64,000 nucleotides of DNA from NCBI GenBank assembly GCA_020881915.1, contig JAJFPB010000008.1, positions 1,984,001 to 2,048,000 on the forward strand, given 5' to 3'. Positions 21,540-32,412 of the stretch are shown here, in pieces; the stretch's first letter is position 1; each line of letters begins with the position of its first letter. Under the pieces are notes generated by a model. It made no database searches and had not been told where the DNA came from. It saw only the letters and a list, made by a program, of their open reading frames with translations. Origin of the DNA: Paramyrothecium sp. XJ0827 (lineage: Eukaryota > Ascomycota > Sordariomycetes > Hypocreales > Stachybotryaceae). A program made the position numbers and the translations under genes.

Positions 21540-22382
21540 ATGAACAACACCGAGCTGCCCATCGTCACGCCTGAATCGGCGTCGACGCGATCTTCGGCGT
21601 CTAACAATGGCCGTTTTACAAACATTGTGTCAACCCTTCGCGACGAGGTGGACAAGCAGTACGCCGACATCCCAGTCTGTCTGTGCAGTCTTGTGTCCGG
21701 CCTCTGCGACAGCGTAGCCTTCAACGCCGCCACTGTCTTCGTGTCGATGCAGACGGGCAACACCATCTTCCTCGCCCTCGGCGCGGCGTCCCTGCCGTCC
21801 AACGTGCCGATGATGTGGCTCCGTGCGCTGTGCTCCATCGGCGCATTCTTGGCGGGAGTTTTCTGCTTCGGCAAGCTGCGACACGTGCGACCGACGACGA
21901 AAGGCACATTGGCGGCCAACTTTGCCATCCAGGCCGCCTTCATTTTCGTCGCGGCTGCTTTGGCGCAGAGCCGCGTGGTCCCGGCAATGGCAGACCTGCA
22001 CCTTGCCGAGAAGCTCGCGCGCGAAGAGTCGGTCCACTATGAGATCCTGGGCCCCATCATCCTACTCGCCTTCCAGTTCGGCGGCCAGATCGTCACGAGC
22101 CGTCAGCTAGGCTTCAATGAGGTTCCGACCAATGTCCTCACCAGCGTCTACTGCGACTTGTTTAGCGACCCGAAATTGTTTGCGCGTTGGTCGGAGAACC
22201 CCAAGCGCAACCGCAGAGCGTCCGCCGTTGTTCTCATGTTGGTTGGAGGAATCGCCGGCGGATGGCTGAGCAAGAGCCAGGCCGGCATGAGTGCTGCCCT
22301 TTGGATTGGAGGCGCGGTCAAGCTCTGCATTGCGGCGTGCTGGCTGGGATGGAAGAGCCAAGGTGCTTCTGCGAAGCAGTAG
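21540..22382 (+). CDS. DUF1275 (YoaK-like) membrane protein
   Basis: Single exon of 280 residues from the ATG at 21540. A polar N-terminus of about 45 residues is followed by six hydrophobic segments. The signature of the family is at the first helix pair: CSLVSGLCDSVAF and then FVSMQTGNTIFLALG, with LTSVYCDLFSDPKLF in the middle and a Gly-rich last third (LVGGIAGGWL). DUF1275 proteins are small integral membrane proteins of unknown function. Upstream and downstream genes are unrelated. Confidence 0.9.
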   Translation: MNNTELPIVTPESASTRSSASNNGRFTNIVSTLRDEVDKQYADIPVCLCSLVSGLCDSVAFNAATVFVSMQTGNTIFLALGAASLPSNVPMMWLRALCSIGAFLAGVFCFGKLRHVRPTTKGTLAANFAIQAAFIFVAAALAQSRVVPAMADLHLAEKLAREESVHYEILGPIILLAFQFGGQIVTSRQLGFNEVPTNVLTSVYCDLFSDPKLFARWSENPKRNRRASAVVLMLVGGIAGGWLSKSQAGMSAALWIGGAVKLCIAACWLGWKSQGASAKQ

Positions 22383-23112
22383 GCTTAGGAGTAGATCAGC
22401 AGTTGTTTCGAGCGGACCTAATAGACAAATAGACATGATAGAGTAGAGTTTACAAGGAGAGCTTGAATACCAAACCAATAACGCATTGAGCTGCCGGTGG
22501 GCTGCTAATTAACTGTTTTATTGACGATCCTCAAGTCTGCTCTGCTCTGATGTGTGGAAACGATTGATCCGCTTGGATGTTGTCTGCCCAAGCCTTAGCA
22601 CGAATTGGCAACGGTATCCGAGTAGTGGTAGCATACACAGAGTTACCACTTCTGACTTGTGTGAGAGAGGCTTCAACCAAAATGCCGCTTGCAAAACGAA
22701 AGGTTCACCGCATACGACAAGCAAACACGGAATAAGGGAGTCACATGCGCGAGTCTCTATTCATGAAGAATCTTTGTATTCCAGCCTAACCATCTCAACT
22801 AAACATATTAGGGCTGCTTAGTTGCGGCAGCCACGCCTCCAAAATCTCCTCACGGTTCAATGCCTCTGCCCCTGGCCACAACCTGCCTTCGCCAAGATGA
22901 AGTCGTGTCACAAGAGGGATCCTCCAGCCCGGGAGTAAGATTGACTATGTGTACATTCATGACCGTTGCCCAGACTGACAGTTGACGTTATTTTGAGATT
23001 TTCTCAATCTATCACAGCCATGATCTATTCACCTAGATATCGAGCTAAGTTTTGGATATAAGTTAAACAAGATACAAAATGTCGCATACAGGAAGACTAA
23101 GCTCAACCCTCC
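22383..23112. other. Intergenic between convergent genes
   Basis: 3' flanks of the DUF1275 gene and the SDR gene. No gene is supported. Confidence 0.6.
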
Positions 23113-24093
23113 TCATCTTTCAGCAAGATCGAATAGCTTCGACTCGCCATCGTTCTTCGCCAACGTCTTCACAGTCCACTGCCAGAGATCTTCCTGCTTC
23201 TTCTCATCATAGCTATCCGTGCTCGACTTGATTTCCTTCATACCCTCAAAATAAACTCCACTTCTCCCTTCGACATCTTCACCAACGGCAAGTCGCGCTA
23301 GTGCCTCGCCGGACTCCTTTGGCGTATGAACATTTGGCGCAAAAAGCACCCGCAAGAGAGGCAAGATCTTCGGGAACACGCTCAGCCACAGCCATTTCAC
23401 AATCGCAGGATAATCCCGTGCCAATCCTGTCCCTGGCATCAAGCCCGGGCACAGAGAAGTCACAGTCCAATTCTTGCCGGAACGAGCGTTGTAGGCTTGC
23501 AGGCGGCGATGTAGGGCGTATCCATACATGACGTTGGCCAACTTGGTGCTTGTGTATCGCTGGCGTCCCTCTGCTTGCGCAGATTCGGGTGTTGGATGCG
23601 CCAGTTCCTCAGCCGAAACGTATCGTGCTTGGGGCATTCCTGTTTTCTGCAGAGGGTCGTGCACTCCACTGGAGACGATGATGATGCGTGCGGTATCGGC
23701 GAGGTGCGGTTGCAGGAGCGAGAAGAGGAGGGCATGGCCGATGTGGCTAATAGCAAAGGTTTTCTCGAAGCCATCTGCTGAAAGTTCGACAGGTCCAGGA
23801 AATTGCAAGACAGCGTTGAGGACCAAAGAGCCGATTGGTGGAAAATGCTCTTTTTGCCAGTCTTCAGCGAAAGAGCGGACTTTGCCAAGGTTGGACAGAT
23901 CGAGCGGCATAAAGCGCACATTGCTCTGGCCTAGGGTTCTGTTGATTTTCTCTGCTGCTTTGCCAGAATCCGTCCGCGAAGCAATTACTACCTCATAGTC
24001 CGGATGCTGCCTGGCTACGCTCAAGGCGCATTCATACCCTAATCCAGAAGTGCCACCGGTGATGAGGACACTGCGGATGTACTCGGTAGTCAT
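23113..24093 (-). CDS. Short-chain dehydrogenase/reductase, retinol-dehydrogenase / protochlorophyllide-reductase-like
   Basis: Single exon of 326 residues. The cofactor motif TGGTSGLG is at residues 13-20, preceded by VLI (beta 1). An acidic/basic pair in ASRTDSGKA suggests NADP. The active-site motif YTSTK sits near residue 185 with a Ser in IIIVSSGVHD as the third catalytic residue. The structural NNAG motif is replaced by NAVLQ. The C-terminal extension PKESGEALARLAVG resembles RDH/POR-like fungal SDRs. It reduces or oxidises a carbonyl/alcohol pair; the substrate is unknown. There is no signal peptide. Confidence 0.9.
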   Translation of the reverse strand: MTTEYIRSVLITGGTSGLGYECALSVARQHPDYEVVIASRTDSGKAAEKINRTLGQSNVRFMPLDLSNLGKVRSFAEDWQKEHFPPIGSLVLNAVLQFPGPVELSADGFEKTFAISHIGHALLFSLLQPHLADTARIIIVSSGVHDPLQKTGMPQARYVSAEELAHPTPESAQAEGRQRYTSTKLANVMYGYALHRRLQAYNARSGKNWTVTSLCPGLMPGTGLARDYPAIVKWLWLSVFPKILPLLRVLFAPNVHTPKESGEALARLAVGEDVEGRSGVYFEGMKEIKSSTDSYDEKKQEDLWQWTVKTLAKNDGESKLFDLAER

Positions 24094-25088
24094 GGTTCCG
24101 GTGGTTGATGAGCGGTTTGCTTTGTGTTTATGATTAGGCGACGAGAGATGGCTATGGTGGATTGAAGATGCGTCAAATTGAGAGGGGATGTGAAAGTGGT
24201 GGTGGATGGAATTTCGTGGGAGCGTTCAGACATTTGTACTACTCGATTCTCCCCCCTTGGTCATCCTTTTGTCATTAATCATTTTGAATTGGCGGACTTA
24301 GGAGTTAAAATATGACGGATCCGAGGAAACAACGTCGAGAAAGACCGGTTGGTTCACAGAGAGTGTTGTCACAGTCCACCCAGGGAACCCAAAGGGTTGA
24401 AGGCAGCCTGTTATTACCCTTCGAAGTCCGCCATTCATGGCATGGTGCCGAATGGCCCCCCTGTAATCGACGGTCCCGTTCCGGTATGGTGTAGAACGGC
24501 ACCGTCGATTTGCAGCTCTTGGAGTACCTGATTGGCTACACCTTGGCATTGACACTAACAATGCTTGAACTAAATTATAATCTTGGCTCATGTGGCCAGT
24601 GTGGAGTGGTTTGATGTGGCCGTGCCTTGTCGCGTTTTGTTACGTCACGTAGGCAGAATCACGCACTGTTACGCTGAAGCACTATCTAGTCGGTGATGAC
24701 ATTTAGATTGACCTTGTATCCCCGGGGTGTTGTACTGATTTGTCGTGATTGTTGAATGGTCTCAACCTTTCCTCGAGGCTTTTTAAGCCAAGCAGACGAA
24801 TTCGCAAACAATTTGGAGGGAGAGAGTACGTGGTGTAGCAGGGCTGTTCGCGCTTACAATATCACAGTTGAGACCTGCATGCGATAATAATTTGTTTCCA
24901 AAGATGGTTGTTCGCCTGGAGCCTCTAGATAAAATCCGAAATTGCTACGACCTCGTGACGCTGCGAACCCAGCAACATCGAATATGGTGTTTTGTTGAAC
25001 ATGAGGATGCACTACCTTCAAGTAACGCTCTTGCTTCAGTCTAAAATACAAGTGTTTGACTTCAAATAATGCGACTTTTGACACGTTC
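24094..25088. other. Intergenic, 1 kb
   Basis: Promoter of the SDR gene and 3' flank of the S28 peptidase gene. No gene is supported. Confidence 0.6.
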
Positions 25089-26880
25089 TCACAGTTCGTC
25101 ATTTTGCTGCACCCTGTCTTCTCTTATTGCTTCCCAGTCTTTGAGCCATGCCCGCACAAACTCTTGAACAGCACTCTTTGCTGCTTTGACTGGCTCGGGA
25201 GGGTATCCAGATCTAGTCTCATTAGCTCGTACCCCGTGCGCATCCCATACATGGACTGCCTTGTCAATGAGGATGACCGGTTGATCAGTCGTTGTGTTTC
25301 GCTGGGGCCGTTTGAGAGCCGAGACTCCTGCTGCACGCCAGGGATCCCATTCTCCGTTAAGGAAAGCAAGACGCAGATATGCGATGTCGTAAGCGCCGTA
25401 TTTGTTGATTCTTGTCGTGTTTGCGGGCTGTGTCAGGTTGAACTCGTCTCTACAGAACCTAGACGCGTATTCTGTGTCGATGGTCCGCGATATCAACGGA
25501 AGAATGTCATCTGGTGCTCCAGATCCCGTTACAAGGAAACCCCACCTATTCGAAAATGTTAAGAAATTGCAGCCTTGCCTCCAATGCGTAGCTACTTACT
25601 CGGTGCACACTTGGTAATACCAAAGGCGAAACTCCTTTGGGAAGCCTTCGGGCGAAGTCGAGATCCCTATGTCTTCTTGTGAAGGATGCAATGTCTTATC
25701 TGCTAAGCTGAAGTCTGTTTGCTCTTCTATTTCGCAGTTCTTCTTCCACCAGCAGCGGTGGAACCCAATAAAGTTGAGCATTTGCTGTGTCATAAGCGGC
25801 ATCTCTGTCTCATAACCCCCGACCTGGATCAGCTCCTCAACCACTGATCGGCTGGCTTCCAGACCTGGATAGAGATTCTCAGTTGATGAGACTATGTTGC
25901 AGTATCTGAAAAACAGATCAGAGGCCATGTCGTGGTGCCAATGATAACCCTGGAGCATGAGGACCCCAACAGACAACATGGACGCGAAGCCCTGATCATC
26001 CATATAAGAGTACATCTCAAATAGTTTTTTGAACGAATCGATGTGGCCCGCATTTGTCTTATTCGTCAGAATGTTGTCGGCGATGTGGATCAGCTTTCCC
26101 GTCAGCTCGGAACACGTTGCCGGTCCGAATATCCTAGCGGCTTCGAGATACTCCCAGTAATCCCAGATAGCAGCCGGGACACCGGAAGATGAAATGGCAC
26201 CGAAGAAGATATCCGGATATGTAACTCGCAAGAACGATACAAGAGCCCCCGCGTAAGATCCGCCATACGCAATCCAAGGGGTCGACTTGGGGTTTAGGTC
26301 GACGCTCTCCAGCCCTTCGAATACGACATTTTTGGCAAAGTACGCGGCATCTGCCAATGCTTGTTCGGTTGTCAAAAATCGCAGGTTCTCAGCCTCCAGA
26401 TCTGGGACTGGAACGCTGGTGCCGTAGTAGCGATGTTCTAAGACCACGCCCAAGCCCCCAGTGGCTTTTGCTATTTCATGAATAATGCCATTCTCCAGAG
26501 CAAATAGCCAGTTATGTGCATTAGTTTCACCACCGTATAACACGATGACAGGCCCCCCAGGCTCGTAGAATTGATCATCGAACCAATATCGGAGGTTGAA
26601 CACATCGTTCGTATGAGGCTCATACCGGCTCTCGCTCTGAAAGTGATCCACGGGAACCGATAGGCTGTGCTCATATATGCTGAGGAGACATGTGGAGCCA
26701 GCCGGTTGAAGCGCATGAATTCCTTCATCGTGGTTTAATGTTCGCATGCCCGCACACAAACAAGCCATGGGTAAGGCTTACCAGTAGCCGGGCGGCCGGT
26801 CCAATCGGCGGCGGTAGCGTCAAAAGAGAACATGCCGGTGCTAATAGCGCCAGAAAAATTGCGGCGACTCTCTGAAACAT
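25089..26880 (-). CDS. Secreted serine peptidase family S28 (prolyl carboxypeptidase-like)
   Basis: Three exons, complement(25089..25545, 25600..26669, 26782..26880), about 541 residues. Exon 1 (33 codons) encodes a signal peptide, MFQRVAAIFLALLAPACS. Exon 2 opens at HSLSVPVDHFQSESRYEP, using an AG at 26671-26670 that keeps phase 0. This acceptor is weaker (TATATGAG) and is the least certain boundary. Exon 3 begins inside EWGFLVTGSG. The GxSxG nucleophile is in YGGSYAGAL, preceded by EHRYYGTSVP. The Asp lies in DGEWDPWR and the His in KAVHVWD. Family S28 cleaves after proline from either terminus in acidic compartments or outside the cell. No neighbour shares its pathway. Confidence 0.9.
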
Positions 26881-29388
26881 GACTGTGTCTGGTCGTCTTA
26901 GCTGTATCTAAGTCAGTAGTTCTCCGGCGTGGACCAAACCGCTAGCGGGATAATGGTTCCAATGTCGAAGATGAGAACGCTTCTAGAGCACCTAGCCGCG
27001 TGTTCATGCCTAGTCAGAAGGATTCATCATTCCTCCGCCGGCTAAAATGCGGTGGATCAATCAAGGGAGCCAAGAATTGCCTTCGAGTGCGCGGTCATCT
27101 CTCAGTCCGGCAAGTGTGAGACGAACTCGACAGGGACAGTGTTGAAGAGATGGAAGGGAAAGATGTAGAAATAAGTTCCCAATCCTCACTGGAATCGATC
27201 TCCGCTTTTGGACCTGGAACTTCAAAAGCTAGCCCAGAGATATGGCTGAAGCTGCCAAAGCCCGCGCAGAAGAGACTGAGCTGACAGGGATTGTGCAGAC
27301 AAAAGTTTCGCAGAATAATCAGACCTTCCGCATCCAGAGGATTAGTGTGGGTCCATATGGCCATCTCGCGCACATAAAGATCCTCGCGCCCAGTCCGCAC
27401 TACCGACCATACCCTAAAGCTATCTTCACTTCCATCGTCATCCCATCAACCGGCTTGCCGGTGATCTGATCTGAGCCGTCGGCGGAATCTCCGCGTATGT
27501 TCTCGGAACCAGGTAGCAAGAATTCGCGACCTGCAGCGTCCAGCTCCGACTTGACAATGAACGGAAGGAAATTGGCATTGGCCTTCAGCCGCTTGTAGTG
27601 GAGCTTGCTGCAAAGATGCACACAGTTCATGACCACAGCATCCCACCACAATGGTCTGTACTACACTCGTGGAGGGAAGGGGGGGGGGCTGTCATCTCGC
27701 ACATAGGTAAGAAAAGGGGAATGGATCGTGCACGTTGAGTTAGTGGCAGGTCTAGAGTACTTCCAAACAGAGGCGGCTTCACGGAGGGCAGGGGACAGCT
27801 AAGCTGCGCGTGTAGTTTGCTTACCAAGCTGGCCTGTGGCAGACGTGAGATAGAAAGAGCAATGTCAAAATGGGTCAAAAGCTGCGCGAAAGACCAGGCA
27901 CGTAGACGGAGGGAGACGCGGGTCACCCGGGGACCCGACAGGGCGCTGGACCGGTGTCGAGTCTCGTCTTTTCTTGGCAGCGTTCCCTCCCTGCTAGCTT
28001 TACAGGGCGATGGGTGCAATTTGAGAGTTGGCGCAGCGAGACTCTGTTAGTTATTAAAGGATATAGCTGCGGCTCACGCTCTGATCCTCTCACTCCGCAC
28101 ATGGGTCAATAGCCTGGGTAACCTACCGTCCGTTTCTACTAGCCACAAACAGTAGCTAGCAAGCCTCTTCTCTTGCCCATATCCCATGACGGAACGTAGG
28201 CCATTCGTTGGGCCTTCAGAGATGACGCGTCCATTCGCCTTACTAGTCGACCACTCGAAGACAAGATCGAATGCTACACTTGTCAGTTCTTGTCCACTTC
28301 CTTGCTGCTAGTCCACTTTTATGATGGCTTCCTTTTTTCGAAAAATGTCCCTAAATATTAAACTAGGAAGCTCTCTTCAATTCAACTTGCATAAAGTTTG
28401 AGTGCAGCACGTTGAACCATGTCAAAAAACAAAAACCACACAGTTTACGTGGTGCTCAGATACAGACAACCCCTGACACGGTACTGAAGCCTGTCATGTC
28501 CACGAACGTTGGGAGGCTTAGGAGGCATGGGCGCTTGGGTTTGCTTGAAGCTGATGCACTTGATATTGGTTTGGCCGACGGTAGTTGACGAGACGTAGAT
28601 CCCTCCCAGGGGCGTCGTCGGAATGGGGGTTGGCGACTGAGGGTTGGCAACTGCGAGCTGGGTCTGCCAGTCCGCGGGTCAGTGGTAGCAGAACCCGTGC
28701 TCGGACAAGGATTGAGCTTCTAGAGACTACGAATGCTAGGATCATAATGAGAAGAGCCGGCTCGCTTACTGTGTTTCGGCCGCAAATTGAAGATTCTCGA
28801 TAAAAAGGGGCATCTCGCGCTCGTGGCAACTGACAAACGCGGCATTGGGATGCGTTTCAGCCTGGAAGCCGGTGTGATGTTTGATTACATGTTGGTTGTC
28901 CGACGTTGGTTATGGTTCCAAAGACATCTTTGGTTACTTTCTTACGCCCCCAAGATGGCGCATTTGCCATCTTAATAAACATCAAGTCAAATGATCCATG
29001 GTATTACCCCTGTATATATAGAATTGTGCACGGTACTTTGGCTCCAGGATGAAGCTGGGTGACAACGAGTACAGGCAAACCTACGCTAAGTGGTCAAGCT
29101 CAATAAACAACATCATTAACACTGTGAGAAATGCTTCGCGTTGGCCAGCGAGTCGTAATGATATCGGATCGTCGTCCGGACTGGCTGGCTGATTCTCCTG
29201 GTCTGGGCTTGCATGGAGAAAGCAGCAACGCCCTGGTATCTCAGGCTCTCATGGTGAGCGAGTATAAGAGTGGGCTCTAGATCGCGATATGTCTTGATTT
29301 CAGCCAGGCACTTGGCTTGTTCCTTTCCACTAAACTTTCCAATCTTTGACCCTGATCGTGGGATCTACTACTTGCTCCTTTTCATCAA
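26881..29388. other. Gene-poor stretch of 2.5 kb
   Basis: No gene is clearly supported. Minus-strand frames at 27400-27651 and 27095-27400 look protein-like (for example YKRLKANANFLPFIVKSEL and DAEGLIILRNFCLHNP) and abut in different frames. They may be a decayed gene, but I recognise no family. A G run lies at about 27677-27687. Confidence 0.5.
27095..27651 (-). pseudogene. Possible decayed gene of unknown family
   Basis: Two abutting minus-strand frames (27400..27651, then 27095..27400) have protein-like composition. The first ends at a TAG exactly where the second continues in another frame (SDQITGKPVDGMTMEVKIAL, then GREDLYVREMAIWTHTNPLD). There is no intron of acceptable length between them, so a frameshift is the simplest link. 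I recognise no domain. It may equally be chance open sequence. Confidence 0.2.
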
Positions 29389-30704
29389 ATGTCTATCGAG
29401 AACCTTGGGCGTGGACCTCCCAATGGAGGCTACTTGGCGTGGAGCCAGGTAGTTGCCAGCTTTTTCATGGCCATGTGTTCCCTGTAAGTCCATACACATC
29501 ATATCCAGTGCTTCCCGCCCCGGCATCCCTCTGATCCAATCTTAGAGGCCTCATCAACTCGTTCGGTGTCTTCCAGTCCTACTACCGGGAGCATCTCCTT
29601 TCCCACTCTTCCCCCGCCATGATATCCTGCATTGGCACCACGCAGGGCTTCCTCATGAGATTTGTTGGCCTCGCCAGCGGGCACCTCTATGACTCTGGCC
29701 ACGTCCGAACCCTTCTTTACATGGGCATGCTATTCAACGTCCTCGGCCTCGTCGCTGCTAGCTTTGCTCGCGCCTACTGGTCTAGCTTCCTTGCCCCAGG
29801 CGTCTGCGTCGGTGTTGGCTCCGGGCTCTTCTATGTACCCAGCCTTGCCATCGTCGCCTCGTACTTTTCCACCCGCCAGCCCCTCGCCACGGGCATCAGC
29901 CTCACAGGGAGTAACATCGGAGGGATAGTCTACCCGTTGCTGTTCCGCGTGCTAATGGACAGCGTGGGATTTCCCTGGGTGTGTCGAGTGTTTGCCTGCG
30001 CGAACGGCGCGCTGCTGCTGATTTCGTGTTGGCTCATCAGGCCTCGGGACAACAAGGACGAACCGAGCTCCGGCAGCGGGAAACGTTCGATATTGGACTC
30101 GGTCGCCCTACGTGACGTGACCTTTTTGCTCTTCAGCATCTCATTGTTCCTCATATTCCTTGGCATCGATGTGCCCTTCTTCTACCTTCCTGACTTCGGC
30201 TTGTCCGACGCCATAGGAAGCTACATCCTCGCCGGGGTCAACGGCGCCGGCGCCTTTGGCCGCGTCTTGCTCGGCCTCGCCGCCGTCCATCTCGACACCT
30301 TGTACGTCTGGCAAGCCTCTATCGCCGCGTCCGGCATCACCCTCATCGGCTGGACCTTTATTCATAACTTGGCTGGCGATGTCGTCTTCGCAATGGTGTA
30401 CGGCTTCTTGAGCGGCGGCATCGCATCGCTTATGTCCTCGGCGCTGCTCGCCATCTCTCCAGGTGTGATCGTGGTTGGCACCCGGCTGGGCATGAGCAAT
30501 GCTGTGACCGGCTTGGGTTTCCTTGTCGGTCCGCCGATAGCCGGGTTCATCAAGGAAGAGTCGAGCGGCCATTCCGGGCTAAGTCTTTTTCCCGCCGCTA
30601 CGTATCTAATGGCGCTGGCGGTCCTGGTGCTGATGTGCTGGCTGCAAAAGAGATCAAAGCGAGTTTACAGCTCCGATGAATCGGCAGTCAATACCCACAT
30701 CTGA
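29389..30704 (+). CDS. MFS monocarboxylate-type (MCT) transporter
   Basis: Two exons, 29389..29483 and 29546..30704, with a 62-bp GT-AG phase-2 intron, give 417 residues. The first exon encodes MSIENLGRGPPNGGYLAWSQ, the usual GGY/GGW-W lead-in of fungal MCT-like carriers. The junction restores SLGLINSFGVFQSYYREHLL, the family motif at the end of helix 1. Twelve hydrophobic segments follow, with FYVPSLAIVASYFSTRQPLATGI after helix 4 and a short central loop. The family moves monocarboxylates or related metabolites at the plasma membrane. The cytosolic N-terminus is much shorter than in many paralogues. The substrate is unknown. Confidence 0.9.
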
Positions 30705-31047
30705 CGAGGAAAAGAACCAGCCTGTCGGTCCGTTATGACTGCAATATCTCTCTTGCCCTGCGTACAATTCCCTGGTGTATTTACTCTAAACTTAAGGAGG
30801 AAAGGATTTTGTGGCCCAAGCTCTGAACCGATATTTCTTCGAATGAGTTGGGTGGAAGGCAAGCTTTACTACTGTAGTTAGATATTGTTTAGATTTACCC
30901 ACGACGAAATAGCCGCCCTCGTATAAACGAAATCATCCTACAACTAATGTCTCTTCACGTTTACCCAGTGAGAGGTGCAATATGGGGCATCTATGCAGTG
31001 CTGCGCCTGCTACCATCCCCCAGCTTTAGCACATGCTTCACCATCAA
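30705..31047. other. Intergenic
   Basis: 3' flank of the MFS gene. Nothing is recognised. Confidence 0.55.
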
Positions 31048-31206
31048 TCATCTCGCCAATCGTCCTCTGGATCTGCCACTGGCCCATCCTTGGCACGTAG
31101 CTTCGCAGGATCCGTGCGGCCTTTTTCGGTGAACAATGGCTCCTTCACTTCCAGCAGCGGCCGCCCTCGAAGCTTGTCGATGGTTCCCTCAAGATCGGAC
31201 TAAAAA
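31048..31206 (-). pseudogene. Short coding-like remnant, family unknown
   Basis: A minus-strand frame bounded by stops on both sides encodes about 52 residues, including GTIDKLRGRPLLEVKEPLF and ending KDGPVADPEDDWRDD. Its composition (charged, few rare residues) is more protein-like than its surroundings. It has no ATG of its own at the beginning. It lies beside the AAA remnant on the opposite strand, so a gene fragment left by rearrangement is likely. Confidence 0.3.
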
Positions 31207-31254
31207 CCATGGTGCGGGTGTAGCATAGGAGCGACCCGAGCAACGGTGTGCCAA

Positions 31255-31790
31255 GCCTGCTTCGAAGAAGTATCAGTCAATGGCCTCCACCAGAACACTC
31301 TGGTGTCCAGTAAGTGCTATTTTCTTGTCTCGGCTGACAATGATGACATCTTTGCCCAACCGCTAGTCTTCCTCCGAAGCCTGGAATTTGATGAAGGCAT
31401 CATCATCTTACGTCAAACTGCGTTGGCACTTTCGATGAAACATTTCAGTCGCGGATCATGGTCGCCCTAAGATACGAACTCTTGTCCAGACGATCCCGCA
31501 GGGCGACCTGGAATAACTTCTTTGACGACGAAAACGAGGTCAAAACGAACACACCCAACGTTGATCAACGCCTGGATGGACTTGCCACATACGAATTAAA
31601 CGGACAGCAGATTCGCAATGCGCTTTTGACAGCCGGGCAGCTAGCGCTTCGTCAACAAGACGGCTTGGATTCGTCGAGTCTATTGTAGGCATTGGAGTCT
31701 TGGGCAGGATCAACAAGGGGGTGAAAGGAAACAGCGACGAGGACTGGGCATCTGCTCCGACGACGGGAAGAGAATCGCACGATACCAAAC
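31255..31790 (+). pseudogene. C-terminal remnant of a fungal AAA+ ATPase, frameshifted
   Basis: Conceptual pieces match the AAA ATPase of the large fungal family in order. LHQNTLVS joins FLRSLEFDEGIIIL across a still recognisable intron (GTAAGT at about 31310 to CTAG at about 31366). A one-base loss near 31410 then changes frame to VGTFDETFQSRIMVALRYEL, and YELNGQQIRNALLTAGQLAL follows. A second frame change near 31680 leads to INKGVKGNSDEDWA, the usual tail. The Walker A and B parts are missing. This is a dead fragment of a gene whose family often lies in accessory fungal loci. Confidence 0.75.
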
Positions 31791-32412
31791 TCGGCGACAA
31801 CTCGCGCTGGTTGACGGGACCAATGGGGCGGTTATTGAATCGGCAAGATAGAAAAAGGTCTATGAGCCACTATTATCACCATATAAAGGGTATGAATAGT
31901 TATATCCTTGCAGCATAGCGTTCAACGCGTCTAGCACCGTACGCTTTGGAGGAGCGAGTTCAATGATCTCCTCACTAGTCGATGTCGCACCCCACAGCGC
32001 ATTCGCCTTGCCACAAGGGGTCACATCCTGATAGAATCGATAGCAAAACTTTTTCAAGATATAAAAAGCTCTTGGCCAACTCGCCAAGCCAGTCTGTGGC
32101 CTCAAAATCGAATTTTTTTAAATTTTGTTTTTTATTTTATTTTAGTTTATTTTTATTTAATTTAATTTAATTTTTTTATTTAATTTTATTTTAATTTGTA
32201 TATATTTTTTCTCTTTTTTTGAGGATATTTGTACCTATATATTACTTGAAAATTTCGACGATGCGTCTGCTAGTGACGTCTTCAGGACCGCTCTGGACAT
32301 ATTCAGCACGGTAATGTGCTATCGGATCATCAAGAGCGAAGAAATGTACTCTATAAAAAGCCTGTATGGGTACATACATAGTTTACATAACATTACAAAA
32401 CAATGGACGCCG
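31791..32412. other. Intergenic with extreme AT tract
   Basis: 3' flank of the AAA remnant and of the permease. It contains the AT-only-like block described separately. No gene. Confidence 0.65.
32105..32222. repeat. Low-complexity T/A tract
   Basis: About 118 bases made almost wholly of A and T, with TTTAATTTAATTT-like units and only a handful of G or C bases. It could be a microsatellite-like expansion, a decayed mobile-element tail or a scaffold/replication-prone AT block. Confidence 0.85.

Noticed and set aside
30141..30572. Minus-strand frame of 143 codons over the MCT-like carrier
   Set aside because: Antisense shadow with hydrophilic, low-complexity content.
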